From Pyropia yezoensis (Eukaryota > Rhodophyta > Bangiophyceae > Bangiales > Bangiaceae), in NCBI GenBank assembly GCA_009829735.1, contig CM020618.1, forward strand, positions 19,639,346 through 19,703,345: 64,000 bases of DNA, in the 5' to 3' direction. The notes beneath the pieces were generated by a model that had not been told where the DNA came from, did not search any database, and saw nothing but the letters and a program-made list of their open reading frames with translations. The position numbers and the translations under genes are program-made. Positions 32,909-42,639 of this stretch are shown here, piece after piece. Each line of letters opens with the position of its first letter. The first letter of the stretch is position 1.

Positions 32909-33030
32909 TAACCCCCTCCTTAAGTCCGAATCGTCCCCGATTCGGCCTAAGTCCCCGGCCCTCTCGATCTGGAACTCCCCAGTTCCAGCAACGACACCTA
33001 TTTCCTCGTCATTCCTTACAGCCGGTTCCC

Positions 33031-33098
33031 GCCACGTGTATTTCGGCCCTGTTCGCACGTTGCATGATGCCACGTGTATTTCGGCCCTGTTCGCACGT
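33031..33098. repeat. Direct 30-bp repeat inside the TRIM
   Basis: GCCACGTGTATTTCGGCCCT and the next ten bases occur at 33031-33060 and 33069-33098, separated by 8 bp. Both copies contain CACGTG. Confidence 0.9.
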
Positions 33099-33104
33099 GC
33101 GAGA

Positions 33105-33122
33105 TCCCCTGCTGCTCCACCA
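33105..33122 (-). promoter_or_regulatory. Primer-binding site of the TRIM
   Basis: On the minus strand it reads TGGTGGAGCAGCAGGGGA, one base from the LTR end. It is identical over 18 nt, and in spacing, to the site of the family 1 element at 42416-42433. Confidence 0.85.
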
Positions 33123-33123
33123 T

Positions 33124-33324
33124 TGTGGAATAACGAAAAAGTAGATATCGGAGAGTTGGAATCGAACCCGGGCCCTTGAGAAGTAAGCGGAATGGCGCGC
33201 TCAAACCACTAGGCAACCGGGTGAAATCCCTGACATCTCGAGCCAGATTTGGGGTTTTGGCCCCATCTCATTACGAGTACCTACCTTTTAGGTAAGCCGA
33301 TCGGTGATTATGTATTATGCTACA
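33124..33324 (-). repeat. 5' LTR of the TRIM
   Basis: Identical to 32708-32908, including the tRNA-like box A (33206-33216) and box B (33158-33168). Confidence 0.93.
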
Positions 33325-33329
33325 CAGTG

Positions 33330-35193
33330 GAAGCCGCTAGGGCCGTTCATGTTGCAGGGATATTGCTCCGTGATCGCCTCGAAGCCGCCCCTCCTCGATA
33401 GTGGGCTCGTCGCCCAGGGCGTGGGCCGCCTGCGTGGCTCCGCATGCGAGGCGGCATCCTGCAACGCATACCCAATGTTGTCGCTCCCGCCTTGCACGGC
33501 AGTCGACATTGGTTGACCTCGTCGATCGAAGGCGCCTTGATCGTACAATCATACGCACTGTAATTCTCGACGTGCCAGATCATGTGGCACACGCTTTGTG
33601 GAAGAGGTCTACTGTCACTGTCCGACTGTATCCCAAGAGGGTGATGTTTCGGAATCGTGACAGTCATGGCGGGGCCCGTCATGGGCCGTCCATGAGCGAC
33701 GCGTGTCACACCTCCTGTGTCGTCCAGGTTCTTGGTCGTGGAGCGCAGTTGGCCGTGGACGTTCTGGTGCTGACCCGCAACCGCATTTTCCGGATGTCTT
33801 TTCCGTGCAAGGGGTGTACCGTGCTGAGGGGGCCCGTGCCTTGCTCGCGTTTGCAGGCGGTTCGAGATGAATCAGCAGGCAACACGAGGGAAGGAAAATG
33901 TGTGTGTTTCTACCTCACGCCACGCAGCGCGCATTCCGCACGCTGTGCCAGCGGCAGTGCATATTATTGGATCTCCCTGAACTAACTATCTCACCATGCT
34001 TCACGTAGAACCGCGCGTTCGACCAGGACCCGTGCATTCAAGCGCAGTGGCATCCAGACGAAAAGGGCGTGTGTGGTCCCCAGAGGCGCAGGAGATGGTC
34101 TGGCTCACCCGTCTCGGCAGGTGTGAATCGAGATATTGTCATACATCGTACCGGAGCGTGTGCGCGTGGCCCCTGTGAGGGAGGCCAGTGACGTTGAATT
34201 CTGCGCTTGTGGACAGGGGGAAAGGGTGCCAAGAGATCTGTAAGTAATGTCTCGCCACAGCTTGTGAGCGTACCGGCGTGGAGGATGGGGCAACGCACGA
34301 CCAGGGTGGACTACCGCTGGGCCGCGGGCGATTCCGGGGGCCGCGACAGGGCGCCCGACAATAAGTGTCGAGGAGGCGCCACGTGGCCCGCGTTGTGGTG
34401 GCGAGCGGGGGCTCTCGCGCCGGCCGCCAGTCGTCGCCGCCGTCGACCAAACGTCTGAAGAGCCCCTCGCCGGGCGGCGCGGCGCGGCTGCGTCGCGGTG
34501 CGGTCGCCTCGCAGCGCGGCCGCCCCGCGGCGCGGCCGCTCCGCGGCGCGGCCGCCCCACGGGGGCCGCCCGACGGGTGCCGGACACCAAGGGTGGCCCC
34601 TGGTCAAAGCACCCGGCGTCGTGCTCTGTGCCCCCTACGGTGGTCCCCCTTCGCATTCTCCCCTGGGTTTGTGCCCCAACCCTGTCCATCAACGTTGAAC
34701 ACCCTGTGAAGGCTGCTTTTTCTGCGGCCTCCCGTGGTAGCGGCCGCCCCAAGTCGGGCCCACCCTCTGGGCACATTCGTTTCGGGGTCGTTGGAGGCCG
34801 CTTCTGGTGCGGCCTCTCGTGGCGGCTCCCGCCGAGCCCACTGCCAGCGCCCGGGGGGCTGGGCTGTGGCGCCCTCGCGGGTGTCCCCCCTCGCGCTGTT
34901 TCCCATGCTGCAGTCCAACAACGTTGAACACCGTGCAGAGGCCGCTTTCCTTGCGGCGTCTCTCGGTCACGGCCTGCGTTTATGCGCGACGCCCGCTCCT
35001 CGCCGGCGTCTGCTGGCTGTGTCGTGACGCCCTGCATCGTGAACCCTCCTTCGCGCGCTGGAGTGCGGTCGGGTCACTTTTTAGCTCAGTCTCTGACTCA
35101 GTGTGCACCGGGCTGGCGGGCCACTGTGTGCGGCCCGCCAGCAATTCAGAGGGGGGAAGGGGAGAGCGGCGGCACACCCGGTGTGCGCGTGGA
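33330..35193. other. Left interior of the Harbinger element, no gene recognised
   Basis: It contains imperfect direct repeats around CGTTGAACACC at 34689-34744 and 34918-34977, a related segment at 34788-34830, and a GCGGCCGC-rich stretch at 34480-34560. Open frames on both strands have no recognisable domain. Confidence 0.4.
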
Positions 35194-35559
35194 ATGGACG
35201 TGTCCTGCGCGGGTGCGGGCGGCCAGGGGCCCCCGCCAGGGGGGGGTGATGGGCGTTCAGGAGGAGGAGGTGGCGGGAGTGGAACTGGCGGAGGGGGGCG
35301 GCCGCCGAGCGAGCCCCATGGAGGACCGCCTGCACAGCGTGGGCGGTATTTGACCAAGAGTGAGAAACGGCGGGGCCTTCGTCGACTCTGCGGACGGTGT
35401 CGTCGCGACCTGCTGGGGGAGCCGACCGATCCGCTGTGCCCGCCCACGTGTGGTTGTCTTTGCGCTGCACGCTCTTGGGAGCAGTGGGATTGGGTGCGCG
35501 AAGATCGTGGCGCTCCCCCGCCGCCTTCGGCGTGAGGGGGCGCAGGGTTGCGGCCACCG

Positions 35560-35582
35560 GAGCAGCAGCAGCAGCAGCAGTC

Positions 35583-35621
<39 letters not shown>

Positions 35622-35679
35622 GCAGCAGCTTGTGCAGCAGCAGCAGCAGCGACAGCAGCAGCATCAACAGCAGCAGCAC
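35560..35679 (+). repeat. CAG microsatellite (polyQ)
   Basis: About 40 near-continuous CAG units with a few variants (TCG, CCG, CTTGTG, CGA, CAT). Confidence 0.95.
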
Positions 35680-36021
35680 GCGTGGCGGGGGAGGCCGCCG
35701 AGCCCCCGCCGTGCATCCCCCCGACGTGGAGGCCCGGGAAGTGGGAGGGGTGGACCGTCGGGGGGGAGCCCGCGCTTTGGTTCCTCCTCGTGGGGAGGCC
35801 CGGGAGGTGGGGAGGGTGGACCGTCGCGGGGGAGCCCGCGCAATGGGTCCTCCTCGTGCGGAGGCTGGGGAGGTGGAGGTGGTCCATCACGGGGGAGCCC
35901 GCGCTTTGGGTCTCCCGAGCGGGGAGGCTGGGGAGGTGGAGGTGGGCCGACTCGGCGGAGTCCGCCAAGCCCGCTCCCGCCGCCGGATTTTCTGGGCGGC
36001 CTACCGCCGCGGCCGCCGATC

Positions 36022-37200
36022 GACCACTTCGGCGGACCGCCGCAGAGACGGCCGTTATTTCAAGGCAGGGGCCCGCCGCAGCAGTTGCCCGACGACTACC
36101 GTAGCGGGCCGCCGCAACGGCCGCCCGAGAGCTATTGGGGCGGGGCGCCGCAGCGGCCGGCCGGCGACTACCGGCGCGGGCCGCCCCAGCCGCCGCCTGA
36201 CAGCTATCGGGGCGGGCCGCCGCAGCGGCCGGCCGAAGACTACTCGGGCGGGGCGCCACAGCTGCCGCGGCCTGACCTCTTTGGCGGGCCGCTGCAGCGG
36301 CCAGCCAACGGCGTCCGGGGCGGGGCGTCGCATCGGGCGCCGGAAGATTACCGGGGCGGGCCGCCGCAGCGGCCAGCCGACGACTACCGGGGCGGGCCGC
36401 CTCAGCTGCCACCCGACAACTATACGGGCGGGCCGCCGCAGCGGCCGGCCGACGACTACCGGGGTGGGCAGCTGGCCCCCCACCGGCCGACAGAAAGCAC
36501 CTGGGGCGGGCCGCCGCAGCGGGCAGCCGACAGCTGCAGGGACGGTACGCCCCGCCACACGTCCAACATCTACTGCGGCGGGCCGCCCCAGCGGCCGCCC
36601 GACAACTACCGCGGCGGGCCGCCGCAGCGGCCAGCCGACGACTACGGAGGCGGTCCCACCCACCACCCGCCCGATAACTACCGCGGCGGGCCGCCCCAGC
36701 TGCCGGCCGACAAGTACCAGGGCGGGCCGCGGCAGCGGCTGCCCGACAACGATCGGGGGGGGCCGCCGCAGCGGCCACCCGACAACTACTGGAGCGGGCC
36801 GCCGCAGCGGCCAGCTGACGACTACAGGCGCGGTCCTACCGAACACCCGCTTAACATCTACGGCGGGGGACCGCCCCGGCGGCCGCCCGACAGCTACTGG
36901 GGTGGACCGCCGCAGCGGCCAGCCGACGTCCACTGGTACGGGCCGCACACGCAGCGGCCGGCCGACGACTACAGGGGCGGGCCGCCCCAGCGGCCGACCG
37001 ACGACTATCGGGGCGGGCCGCTGCAGCGGCCGCCCGACAACTATTGCGGGTCGCCGCAGCGGCCCGCAGACAGCTATCGGGGTGGGCCACCCCAGCCGCC
37101 GCCTGACAACTATCGTGGCGGGCCGCCGCAGCGGCCGGCCGACACCTGCCGCGGTGGGTTGCCCCAGAAAGCACCCGAGATCTACCGCGGCCGTCCCGTG
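36022..37200 (+). repeat. 36-bp minisatellite encoding proline-rich repeats
   Basis: Copies of GGCGGGCCGCCGCAGCGG plus an 18-bp second half (gccgacgactaccgg type) repeat about thirty times. Most changes preserve the 12-residue pattern, and length is kept in multiples of three, which suggests past coding use. Long frames on other frames and on the minus strand are by-products. Confidence 0.9.
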
Positions 37201-39860
37201 CAGCGGCCTCCACGCGGCAAGCATGGGGGGCCGCCGCAGCGGCCACGGCTCGACCAACAAGAGAAGCCGCCGCAGCAGCCGCATCACGGGAAGCAGAGGG
37301 AGCCGCCGCAGCGGCCGTCTCACCACGCTCAGGGCGGCCGGCAGGAGCATACTGAGGGGAGGCCGCAGCAGCGGCCGCCTCACGACCACGAGGGGGGGCC
37401 GCTGAAGGGGCCGGGTCACCACCAGCAGCAGGGGCTGGCTCAGAGCCCAGTATGGCCAGTGAGGCCCACCCTCCTTCTGGACGGCGGCCCCAGCGTCGGG
37501 GCGGGACAGCACTAGTACGGACGGTGCGCACCTACCGATCCCGGGCAGCCGTCAGCGGCGCAGGCGGCGCCAGCAGAGCCGCAACAGCAAGCGACGCCGG
37601 AGCCGCCCCCGCAGCAAGTAGCCCAGGCGGCGCCGGTGCGCCCGCAGCACGCCATCCAAGTGGCGCCGCCGCCGCAGCAACGGACGGCGGACCCGCAACA
37701 GGCACAGGAGACCCGGAACGGCGACGGGCAGCAGCAGGAGGCGGTGCCGTGGGAGCGGCAGGAGCCACCCTCGCGGTCGCCGCACCGCGCGGCGGGCAGC
37801 CGTCGGGAGCAGGACGCGGAGCAGCAGCACCCGCCCCCTCCCCATCCTCTGCACGGCGGGGGGAGACCAGTGGAGCCCGCAGCTGACGAGGCAGAGGAGG
37901 CGGGCGGCGAGCAGGGGACGCCGCGTGGCGCGGACCCGACTGGACGGACCACGAACGCGTAGTGGTCTGCAAGGCTGTGCTGGTGGTGGGGCAGGACCCA
38001 ATCATTGGGACCGACCAGAACAAGGACATCTATTGGGACAAAGTGGGGAAGATTGTGCGTCGGTCGGTGCGGAGAGACGCGGCGCGACTGGGCGCAAGCG
38101 CTGGATGGTCGGAGCGGCCGGACACCGCAATGAAGAGGGAATTCAAGGAGCACATCAGTAAGAGGTGCCAGACGTTTGGAGAATGCTGGCTGAGAGTGAT
38201 GCGGGCAAACCTGACGGGAAATCCCTCTGAGGAGGACCTGATTGAAGCGACAAAGGCGGAGTTTGAGAAGACGAGCGGCTACCAAGCGATACAAGGGCAG
38301 CGGGAACAGGTGGAAGGGCTGCACAACGGGGACAAGGCGGACAGCTGGGTAAACAGCTGGAAGGTGCTGAGGGTCATTGACAAGTACAGAGGGGCGGCCG
38401 CGCTCGCCGTCTCAGGCGGCGCACGCGGCGGCCCACCCGGCAACCCGCCCATCCCGGACAACTGTGACGAGGACGAGGACTTTGTCGTCCCGAATGGCGA
38501 TGAAGAAGGCGCCATGAACCCCGCAAAGAGGGCGGGTGAGTTCCAGAGCCGCCCTACCGGCACAAGGGCCGCGAAGGCCGCACGCACGACCGAGGTGGCC
38601 TTGCTGCGGCAGGCGGCTGCCACCACGAAAGTGTTGGAGAGCTACCTGGTTGTGAGTCGTGACAAAACGGACCAGGCGTTTTGGACCGGACCAGACGTGC
38701 GGAACACGGCAGAAGCCGCAACGTGACGCAGATTAGAGGTGCAGGACCGTCTGGCCGCGTTTTTGGCCCGACGCGCGGCACGCATGGGCGATGGGGCGGC
38801 AGCAACTGCGGCGGCCCAACCACGGCGTGCGTCAACCACTGTCGACCTGCCTTACTCGCCGGCGTCGCCCACGCCAGGGCGCGATGCACGCGTAGCGGGC
38901 GAAGCGACCGCAATAGCGGCGGCTCCAACTATGCCGGCGTCTCCCGACATCGAGATGCCTGATCTGCCGGCACCCCCGACGCCCGGGCGCTCCCATGCCG
39001 CACGCACTGATTCTGATGGTGCCAGTGGCGGTCTGGGGCATCCTGCACCGGGGGGTGGTGCTTTTTTGGACGAGGCGCGCTCCCCGTCTGCGTCTCCCTG
39101 CGCTTCTTCCCCTGCGCTGCCGCCCACCGCGCCGGCGACGTCCACTGCGGAGGTCTGCGCCGCTCCAGCGGTTTTTTGCTTGGAGACGGACGACGAGGTG
39201 GGGATGGATGCCACACTGCGCGCCGGCCGCGCGGGAGTTACCGATGGGGCGCGCAGGCGCACGAGCAACGGCAATGGGGCTGCTGACGTGGCGGCCGCGG
39301 AGACGGCGGCCGCTTTTGTTCCGACCGCCCGCATGGAGCTGGAAGCGGTTGCTGATGTAGCAGCCTTTTACGATCAAGGCGCGGCCGCCGTTGTGCCGGC
39401 CACTCCCACCGAGCAGGAACCGGCAGACAACGCTGAGTCCGCGTACCAGGAGGCGGCCGCGAGCGCTTTGGAGAGGTTGACCCGCGCGGACGCAGCCGGT
39501 GCGGATCTGCGCGGGACGAGCGACGAAGGAGCGCGCTCTGGCGTGCCTGTCACAGCGCGTGTTGCGGATGCGGCGTTGACGCTTTTCCCTTGAGGCGACA
39601 ATGGCGCGGACATCGACGGGGATGCCGGCAACGTGCGCCAGCGCAAGCGGCGGCCATTTGCACAGCCGCGACCGCGGCGTGCACCGGCGACGCGGACTGC
39701 GACACGGGGCAGGAGGTCCCAGGCCACGAAGCAGAGTGCGTTTGAGCGAAGTCTGAAGCGGGCCGCCGCGGCGGCCGGCATGGACCCTAGCAGGCTGGGT
39801 GTTTCTACTGAAGAGGAGTCGACGGACGGCGGCCTTTCGACCGGCTCTGTGACTGTGTGA

Positions 39861-41208
39861 GGGCGTTAGTTGTTGTTTGTACCTCTTTTGCATCTTTTTC
39901 TGTGTGTGTTTTTCTGTGGTGTGTGCGTGAAGTGGCGGAGGTTTTTTCCAGGCTCTTTCAGAAGAAGTCTCTTTCCTTTGCCGCCGCCGTCCACGCCGCC
40001 GTCCACGTCGCCATCCACGTCGCCGCCGCTGTCGTCGAGCCTCTCCACCGTCGTGGTCGTCTCCCCGTCGGCGTCGGCGTCGGCGGGCGCAGCGGCCCTG
40101 GCGGTGGCGGCGGCGGCGGCTGTGGCGTCGGCAGAGCCAAGCAGGGGGGGGGGCGAGTGGGGGTGCTGGAAGGGCTGTGGAGTGAGGAGGACGAGGGGGA
40201 GCCCATCACGCCCCCCGCCCCCCGACTCGTCACCGTCCCGGCCCGTGCCCGGAGAACGCCGCCGGGAGGGTGAGGGGGGGCCGTCGCCTCAAACGGTGCC
40301 GCCGCCGCCGCCGCCGAGCGGCAGCCGTCGACGTGGGCGGTGAAGGCCGTCTGGGCGGCGCCGGCGGCGACTGGGCTGCCGCCCACCATCAGGACACCAT
40401 CGATGCTGCCGCCGGCGTCCCTCCCGCCTACCCCCCCAAGGGACGATGGGGTCCCCCCCTTCCCCCTTTATAATACGCCGGCGACCGCTCGCGGCGGTCG
40501 CCAAGCCACGCGTCGGCCAGCACCCCCCCTGCCCACGAGGTAGACGTGCTCGTCTCGTTGGGCGGCGGCGACCACGACGCAGCGACCACGGGCGGCAATG
40601 TGTGCACGCTCGCCGTCGGCGGCGGCTGGGACGGCCTTTGCGGCGGCGGCGGCAGCGGCGGCCGTGGCGGCTGCGGCACCACCAGGTGTTGAGCAAAGGG
40701 TGCGGCCGCCGCCCCCGCCGTCGCTACCGCCACCTCCGCTGCCGCCGCCGCCGCAACGGCACCCGCTGCGGCGGCGGCGGCGGCCGCAGCGGCTGTCGCA
40801 GCAGCGGCAGCCAACCCACCACCCCCGCGGTGACTTCGCGCGTCCCCCCCCCCCCCCCCTCGCCCCCTGTGCAGCCGCGGGTCGGTTACTGTTGCTCGGC
40901 GCGCCGCCGCCGCCGCCGCCGTTGCGGCGGCCACCGCCATGGCTGCCAGCGCCGCGGGAGCGCCCGCGGCGGCGGCCTGGGCAGCTGCCCCCGCCTCCGC
41001 CGCCGTCAATCGGACTGGCTCCCGCGGCGGCGACGCGGGCCGACCGCCGACCACCGACGGCGGCGGCGGTGGGGGCAGCCGCCGCGGCGGCGACGGGGGC
41101 TGTGGCGTTGGTGAGGACACCACCGAGCTGCCACCGCCGGGGTGGTCAGGACTTGGCGGCTGACCCAACATGACATCTCTCAAGTAAGAGCAATAGTATA
41201 GGGAAGAA
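39861..41208. other. Triplet-rich low-complexity DNA, no gene supported
   Basis: GCC/GCG-type repeats and C- or G-runs produce long Ala/Pro frames on both strands (the longest at 40428-41228, minus). None has a recognisable domain. Confidence 0.45.
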
Positions 41209-41212
41209 AAAA

Positions 41213-41238
41213 CCTGCTTGCTGCCCAACGCAAGCAGG
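41213..41238 (-). terminator. Stem-loop in the 3' flank of the DDE transposase gene
   Basis: CCTGCTTGC and GCAAGCAGG form a 9-bp stem around an 8-nt loop. It starts 15 nt beyond the transposase stop codon and is bordered by T-runs on the transcribed strand (41239-41249 and 41207-41212 as A on plus). A role in 3' end formation is a guess. Confidence 0.4.
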
Positions 41239-41252
41239 AAAAAAAAAAATCT

Positions 41253-42051
41253 TTAGATGGCCTCCATGTAAGGCCCAAGAAGAGCTTCGCGGTCCTTCCA
41301 GACGTGCGCGGCGATGTCATGGCAAAGAGATTGATGTTCAAGAGCACTTGTAGTCGCTGCCCTGGCTGCGAGGGAGCGGGCATACCAGCCCTCGGGAGGC
41401 GCAAGCGCCGCTTCCATGACGACAGGAGGGTGACCGTGCGAGGCGATCACGGGTAGAGGAGCTGGACCACAGCGTGCTTGACGATCCGGGGAGGCTCTGT
41501 CCCCATGAGCGCCCCTTACAACACCGGCAGAACTGCCAGATGGGTCACGACCCCCAGCGGGAGCTGCGCCACCTCCCCCGCCGTCTCCCTCTCCAGCAGA
41601 TGCGCCCAATGGAAATGCGGCCGGGACACGACCCCCGGCCGCCGTGCGTGAGCGCCAAAGAAATCCATCTCGACGCTCTCGGATGACCATGTTGTGCAAG
41701 ATCGCTAGGGCCCGACCGGTGGCAATCATCCGAGTCACAGTCGAGAAACGCGAGGGGTATAGTGCAATGTGAAAGCGATTCGTCAGCACAGCAAACACAC
41801 GCTCAACGTCCTTCCTCAGAGCTTCTTGCAGCCTGTTGTATGTGCGCTGTTGCGGTGTCACCGCGACGGCAAAGGGTCGCGCAAATATCGGGTACTGCGG
41901 GTAAACACCGTCTGCTAGGTAGTACAGCAATCGGCGTATGCAGCCGTTGAGCACATACTCAAACCGGTCCGGCGGCCACGCCCCGGTCGTGATCTCGTGA
42001 AACAGGGGCGACTGCCTCAGCACGTTCAGATCGTTGTTGCTCTCAGCACAG
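41253..42051 (-). pseudogene. PIF/Harbinger-type DDE transposase, 3' half
   Basis: C-terminal half of the gene whose 5' half is at 52932-53779. It carries the SxNDLNVL...SPLF segment, the second catalytic Asp in LADGVYP (D330 in pre-insertion numbering) and the catalytic Glu in KDVERVF (E366), spaced D-x35-E. It is cut from its start by the family 1 element at 42052. Confidence 0.88.
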
Positions 42052-42414
42052 TGTAGCAATATGGTTGGCCGTATTGTGACCCTAATATTAGGGGGGCTAC
42101 TTCTAATCCTTGGCTTTCAATTTGATAGTCTGTACTGGTCACGGTATCTATAAGTTACGTATGATCAGAGGGACTTGCATCTTGGGGTGGAGGGTAGTTA
42201 GTAGTGTCTCCGAGGGTTTATAACGAGGGGGCCGGCGGCGAATCCACCGCCGGCCAAGGTAGAACAATAAACCCCTCCCATTTGGGCTCCCATCTTGGTC
42301 CCGTGGCTTGCGCTCCAAGGACAGCAACCTTGGCCTCCCGGTGACGTTGGTGCCGATCCCCCTTGGTGAGTGTTCCCTGAGAGTGGACGTGCGACGGATA
42401 CCTATTGTGCTACA
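42052..42414 (+). repeat. 5' LTR of copy 1b
   Basis: Begins TGTAGCA and ends TGCTACA, perfect inverse ends. Confidence 0.97.
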
Positions 42415-42415
42415 T

Positions 42416-42433
42416 TGGTGGAGCAGCAGGGGA
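42416..42433 (+). promoter_or_regulatory. Primer-binding site of copy 1b
   Basis: TGGTGGAGCAGCAGGGGA, one base after the LTR. It implies a primer tRNA ending CCCTGCTGCTCCACCA. Confidence 0.85.
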
Positions 42434-42639
42434 CGGGTTTCCGTCACCCTTGTGGTGACGCCGTCTTCGGCCCTGGCACACGGATAAGGATCCGGTCCTT
42501 TTCTTGTACTCGTGGTGTTGCGACCTGTTCGATTGTGTTGAGTTTTTACCTTTGACTGTGATCTACTGTTACTCTCCCCAATCTACCCCCTCGCTCTCTT
42601 ATTCGTGGTGATTGTGACGTAGGTTGACTGATTGTGACT

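Larger units (their letters stand above)
32708..33324 (-). mobile_element. TRIM (terminal-repeat retrotransposon in miniature)
   Basis: Two identical 201-bp LTRs (32708-32908 and 33124-33324) flank 215 bp without coding capacity. The target duplication CAGTG is at 32703-32707 and 33325-33329. Orientation is minus: the primer-binding site lies next to the right LTR and a purine tract (AAGGAGGGGGTTA) next to the left LTR. Identical LTRs imply a recent insertion. It inserted inside the Harbinger element and depends on other elements for its enzymes. Confidence 0.93.
35194..39860 (+). pseudogene. SANT/Myb-like Harbinger accessory gene with polyQ and proline-rich repeats, decayed
   Basis: One frame runs from the ATG at 35194 through a Gly-rich segment, a cysteine cluster (LCGRC, CPPTCGCLC), a polyQ tract and about thirty 12-residue repeats of the GGPPQRPADDYR type. 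After a frame change near 37937 comes a SANT/Myb-like domain (WTDHERVVVCKAVLVVGQDP, then WVNSWKVLRVIDKYRG), then an Ala-rich tail. Interruptions are a TGA at 35533, a TAG at 37513, the frameshift, and TGAs at 38724 and 39591. Proteins with this domain accompany PIF/Harbinger transposases and help them bind DNA. Joining all parts into one gene is inference: no ATG exists in 35536-37515, and the frames run on across each stop. Confidence 0.55.

Noticed and set aside
33315-33558. Minus-strand frames that would continue across the TRIM site to 32600
   Set aside because: Setting aside the TRIM joins two short frames in phase, but the result is about 100 residues with no recognisable domain and could be chance in GC-rich DNA.
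35081-37512. Long Ala/Pro/Val/Arg frames on the minus strand and the other plus frames over the minisatellite
   Set aside because: A 36-bp repeat without stops in one frame is often open in all frames. The frame with polyQ and a SANT continuation is the better explanation.
40428-41228. 266-residue Ala/Pro-rich minus-strand frame
   Set aside because: Made of GCC/GCG triplet repeats and open on both strands. It has no domain and overlaps the 3' flank of the DDE gene.
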